From the NCBI RefSeq assembly GCF_000972845.2, contig NC_040019.1:11113001-11177000 (forward strand): a DNA stretch of 64,000 nucleotides, written 5' to 3'. Below, piece by piece: positions 48,940 through 64,000 of the stretch (position 1 is its first letter; every line of letters begins with the position of its first letter). Both the position numbers and the translations under genes were made by a program. Source of the DNA: Larimichthys crocea (lineage: Eukaryota; Chordata; Actinopteri; Sciaenidae). The notes under the pieces were generated by a model, which was not told where the DNA came from, searched no databases, and saw nothing but the letters and a program-made list of their open reading frames with translations.

Positions 48940-49790
48940 GGAGTACTGAATCCAGTACCAAGTATGCAGATCCTTTATATCCATTTATATAAAAGTAGCA
49001 ATAGAATTGTTTAAAAATACACTACTATGCATTTAAAATTATATTAAGCTGAAGTATAGAAAATAATATACTTATTATGCAGGAATGCCCCTTTGAAAGG
49101 GTTATTATATATAATTATATTGTAAGCAGCATTTTAATAGCTGATCAGGACTAATTTTAACTATTGTACATTCATTCATTCATTTTTCAAAAATAGGGTT
49201 GAAGCAAAGTATAAAGCCACATTAAATGAAAATATCTTGATATCTCAAAAGTACAAATCCATTATCACACACTCCACTTTATCTGGTGTTAAATACAAAA
49301 TCTAAATTCCGATTGCATATCCACCCAGACAAAATACAGCAGCTAATGACTCACCTGAGCTGAACAATGGAGGAAGCAGACTGTGGACTGAGTTACTGAT
49401 ATTCATCAGTTCATCACCAGAAGTATTCAGATGTTTTACTGTATTGTACTTAAGTAAAAGAACTTGTATCATTTTATACTACTTTGTATTTTTACTGTGC
49501 TTTAGAAGGAAATATTCAGATTTAGATCAATAATGTAATAATATAATCAGCAAATGAATTATGATGTATAAGTCCTTATTAATCCCAATGGAAATTCACA
49601 GGCTACTCTGCAGTATATATATAAAAAGTTCCACTCATTGTATGTATCAATAATTATAATACAATAATATATATTTTTTTTTGCATTCTGCACGAGTACT
49701 TCTTCGACCACTGAGTAAAAGTACAAGCAAAATGTGCTTTAGTAGTAGACTATCAGAAGTAAAGGTATTTATAATGAAGGAGACTGGAGT
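48940..49790. repeat. AT-rich dispersed repeat fragments
   Basis: Several pieces with the GTACTTAAGTAAAAGAACTT and GAGTAAAAGTACAAGC words characteristic of a common teleost repeat, heavily diverged and interrupted. Boundaries are uncertain. A weaker relative lies near 14.45-14.59 kb. Confidence 0.4.
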
Positions 49791-51214
49791 AAGTTTATCT
49801 CTAACAATGTATTATATTTTATAAACTGATCTGATTTTGTATTTAAATCTGCAAAGTAACTACAGCTGTGAAATAAATCAAGGGGAGTAACACAATTTAT
49901 GATGTTATGAAACCACAACACAACACTAAACCAGAAGGTAACCAAGGGAACAAAAAAATAATTTAGTATCAATAAAATTAATAATGAGCTTGAGAATTCA
50001 AAATGATATAATTACTATAGTAATTGTTCATATACTCATATATACAATAGACAGGTTAATTAAACCACTCCACTGCTGTTGTTCATGAAGTAAAAGACTT
50101 GGATCACTGATGATAAATACAGCTGAAGGTTTCTTGAGCAGTGCTGTGAATTTTATTGCTTGTCTTGTAATTCACGCTCAAATTTTGGTCAAGTTCCTGA
50201 GATTATATCTGCAACTTCCTTTCATCCAAATAAACGACAAAGTGAGATAAAAGTTATGAGTAAGAGAACAAAAAGGTGAAAGAACAAAGTTTATGAGTTT
50301 AGAAAAGTCCAATCCAGCTGGACGCCTAACAACAAACCTTTACTCTCACCTCGGAGGTCAGGCTTTTCCAGCTACAACTTCACAGCCTTCAGGATTTTGT
50401 AAGCTGTATCCTTATTGGTGACACTTCATCCTTGATATATGATCATATATATCAAGCATATTGTAATTTGTTAGAGATGCATTAGTCAGTCCGTTATATT
50501 TAAATGTTGAGGTATTGCTGAGCAAAGAACCTGGCAGTGCAGTGACCCAAAATTGTGGAGCTTTGGCTTTGAGAAGGTCGCCCTCTGGTGGAGCAGTCCA
50601 CACAGCCATCCAACAGCTGAGTGCATACAGTCAGAGAGACTTTTCAGGAAATGCTGACAGTGTCGTGCTAGAACTGGAGCTGGGCAAGCGGGCAATCTAA
50701 CTGGGTTTTGCAGGCTCTCACAAAATGACAGAGGTGAAGAGATCAAAGAGGATGTTAATGAAAGAAGCCAAGATGAAAAAAGGAGAGTGTGACTGAGCAA
50801 GAGTCGGACAAGAGTAAACCTGTATAACTCTCAATAATACTTGTGTGCCTTTTTAATCGTGCAAATCTAGACATGATTGTAGCAATCCATTCATCATCTA
50901 GGGTTTGGGTGGCTCATAGTCATTACACAATTTGTGAGTAAAATAACGTCATTAAGTAATGAGGTAAACACTGCTTTCATGAGAGACTTGTTTAATGTGC
51001 TGTGAAGGACCAATTTCTTTTTCTGAAAATGTCAAATAAAACATGCATTTACACAGTCTGCTCATTTTGTTAAAAAATATTCACACAAACTCTTGTATAT
51101 CATACAAAAATAAACATCTGTGATAGAAAAAAAGGGCATACAGTACAATCTGTTAAATAAAAAACAAACCATTTCAGTATTTACACCTGACAAAAGTATT
51201 TGAACCGACTCTCT

Positions 51215-64000
<12,786 letters not shown>

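Larger units (their letters stand above)
42961..51214. other. lman1-ccbe1 intergenic region
   Basis: No protein-coding exon was recognised in 8.2 kb. The left part holds a TIR element (43.26-43.62 kb), an old SINE (43.88-44.05 kb) and a family B repeat (44.1-44.2 kb). The middle and right parts (45.7-48.45 kb) are non-repetitive with many homeodomain-type cores. From 48.9 to 49.8 kb there are AT-rich repeat fragments. Open frames in this area lack any family resemblance. Confidence 0.5.

Overview
This is a 64 kb piece of a teleost fish nuclear chromosome, most likely from a percomorph. The evidence is spliced vertebrate genes with canonical GT-AG introns, compact intergenic spaces, an AT-rich background with many microsatellites, tRNA-derived SINEs and several dispersed repeat families I recognise from teleosts. 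The teleost-type retinal homeobox gene rx3 also points this way. There is no prokaryotic, viral or organellar gene content.

Six protein-coding genes are recognisable. From left to right they are znf532 (minus; 3' exons run off the left edge), grp (plus), rx3/rax (minus), cplx4 (minus), lman1 (minus) and ccbe1 (minus; 5' exons run off the right edge). This is the block found at human 18q21.32 (ZNF532, SEC11C, GRP, RAX, CPLX4, LMAN1, CCBE1). Two differences are that znf532 is inverted relative to grp and that no sec11c exon is seen between them. grp, rx3, cplx4 and lman1 are complete as coding sequence. Every splice phase I reconstructed is consistent, and predicted lengths (147, 313, 159 and 514 aa) are close to those of the families.

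Layout: 1-4.84 kb znf532 coding exons; 4.84-10.8 kb its presumed 5' region, with poly-C, CTC and GT tracts and a CRE/YY1 promoter-like patch near 10.7 kb; 10.8-15.8 kb intergenic, with a decayed SINE and candidate conserved blocks; 15.85-16.9 kb grp; 17-18.9 kb spacer; 18.98-20.99 kb rx3; 21-25 kb rx3 upstream DNA, with an OTX/SOX-site cluster and a young SINE; 25.05-29.5 kb cplx4; 29.5-32.4 kb spacer with a CRE triplet; 32.4-42.8 kb lman1; 42.9-51.2 kb spacer with transposon remnants and an enhancer-like tract; 51.2-61.5 kb ccbe1; 61.5-64 kb ccbe1 intron with repeats.

The genes do not form a pathway. rx3 specifies the eye field, cplx4 acts at retinal ribbon synapses, grp encodes a bombesin-like neuropeptide, lman1 is an ER-Golgi cargo lectin, and ccbe1 promotes VEGF-C processing in lymphangiogenesis. 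I found no new multi-gene system. The most unusual signals are four perfect 42-46 bp tandem duplications, one of which copies the rx3 exon 2 splice acceptor in frame; a TATA-driven candidate alternative first exon inside cplx4; and a decayed copy of lman1 exon 1 inside its own intron 1.
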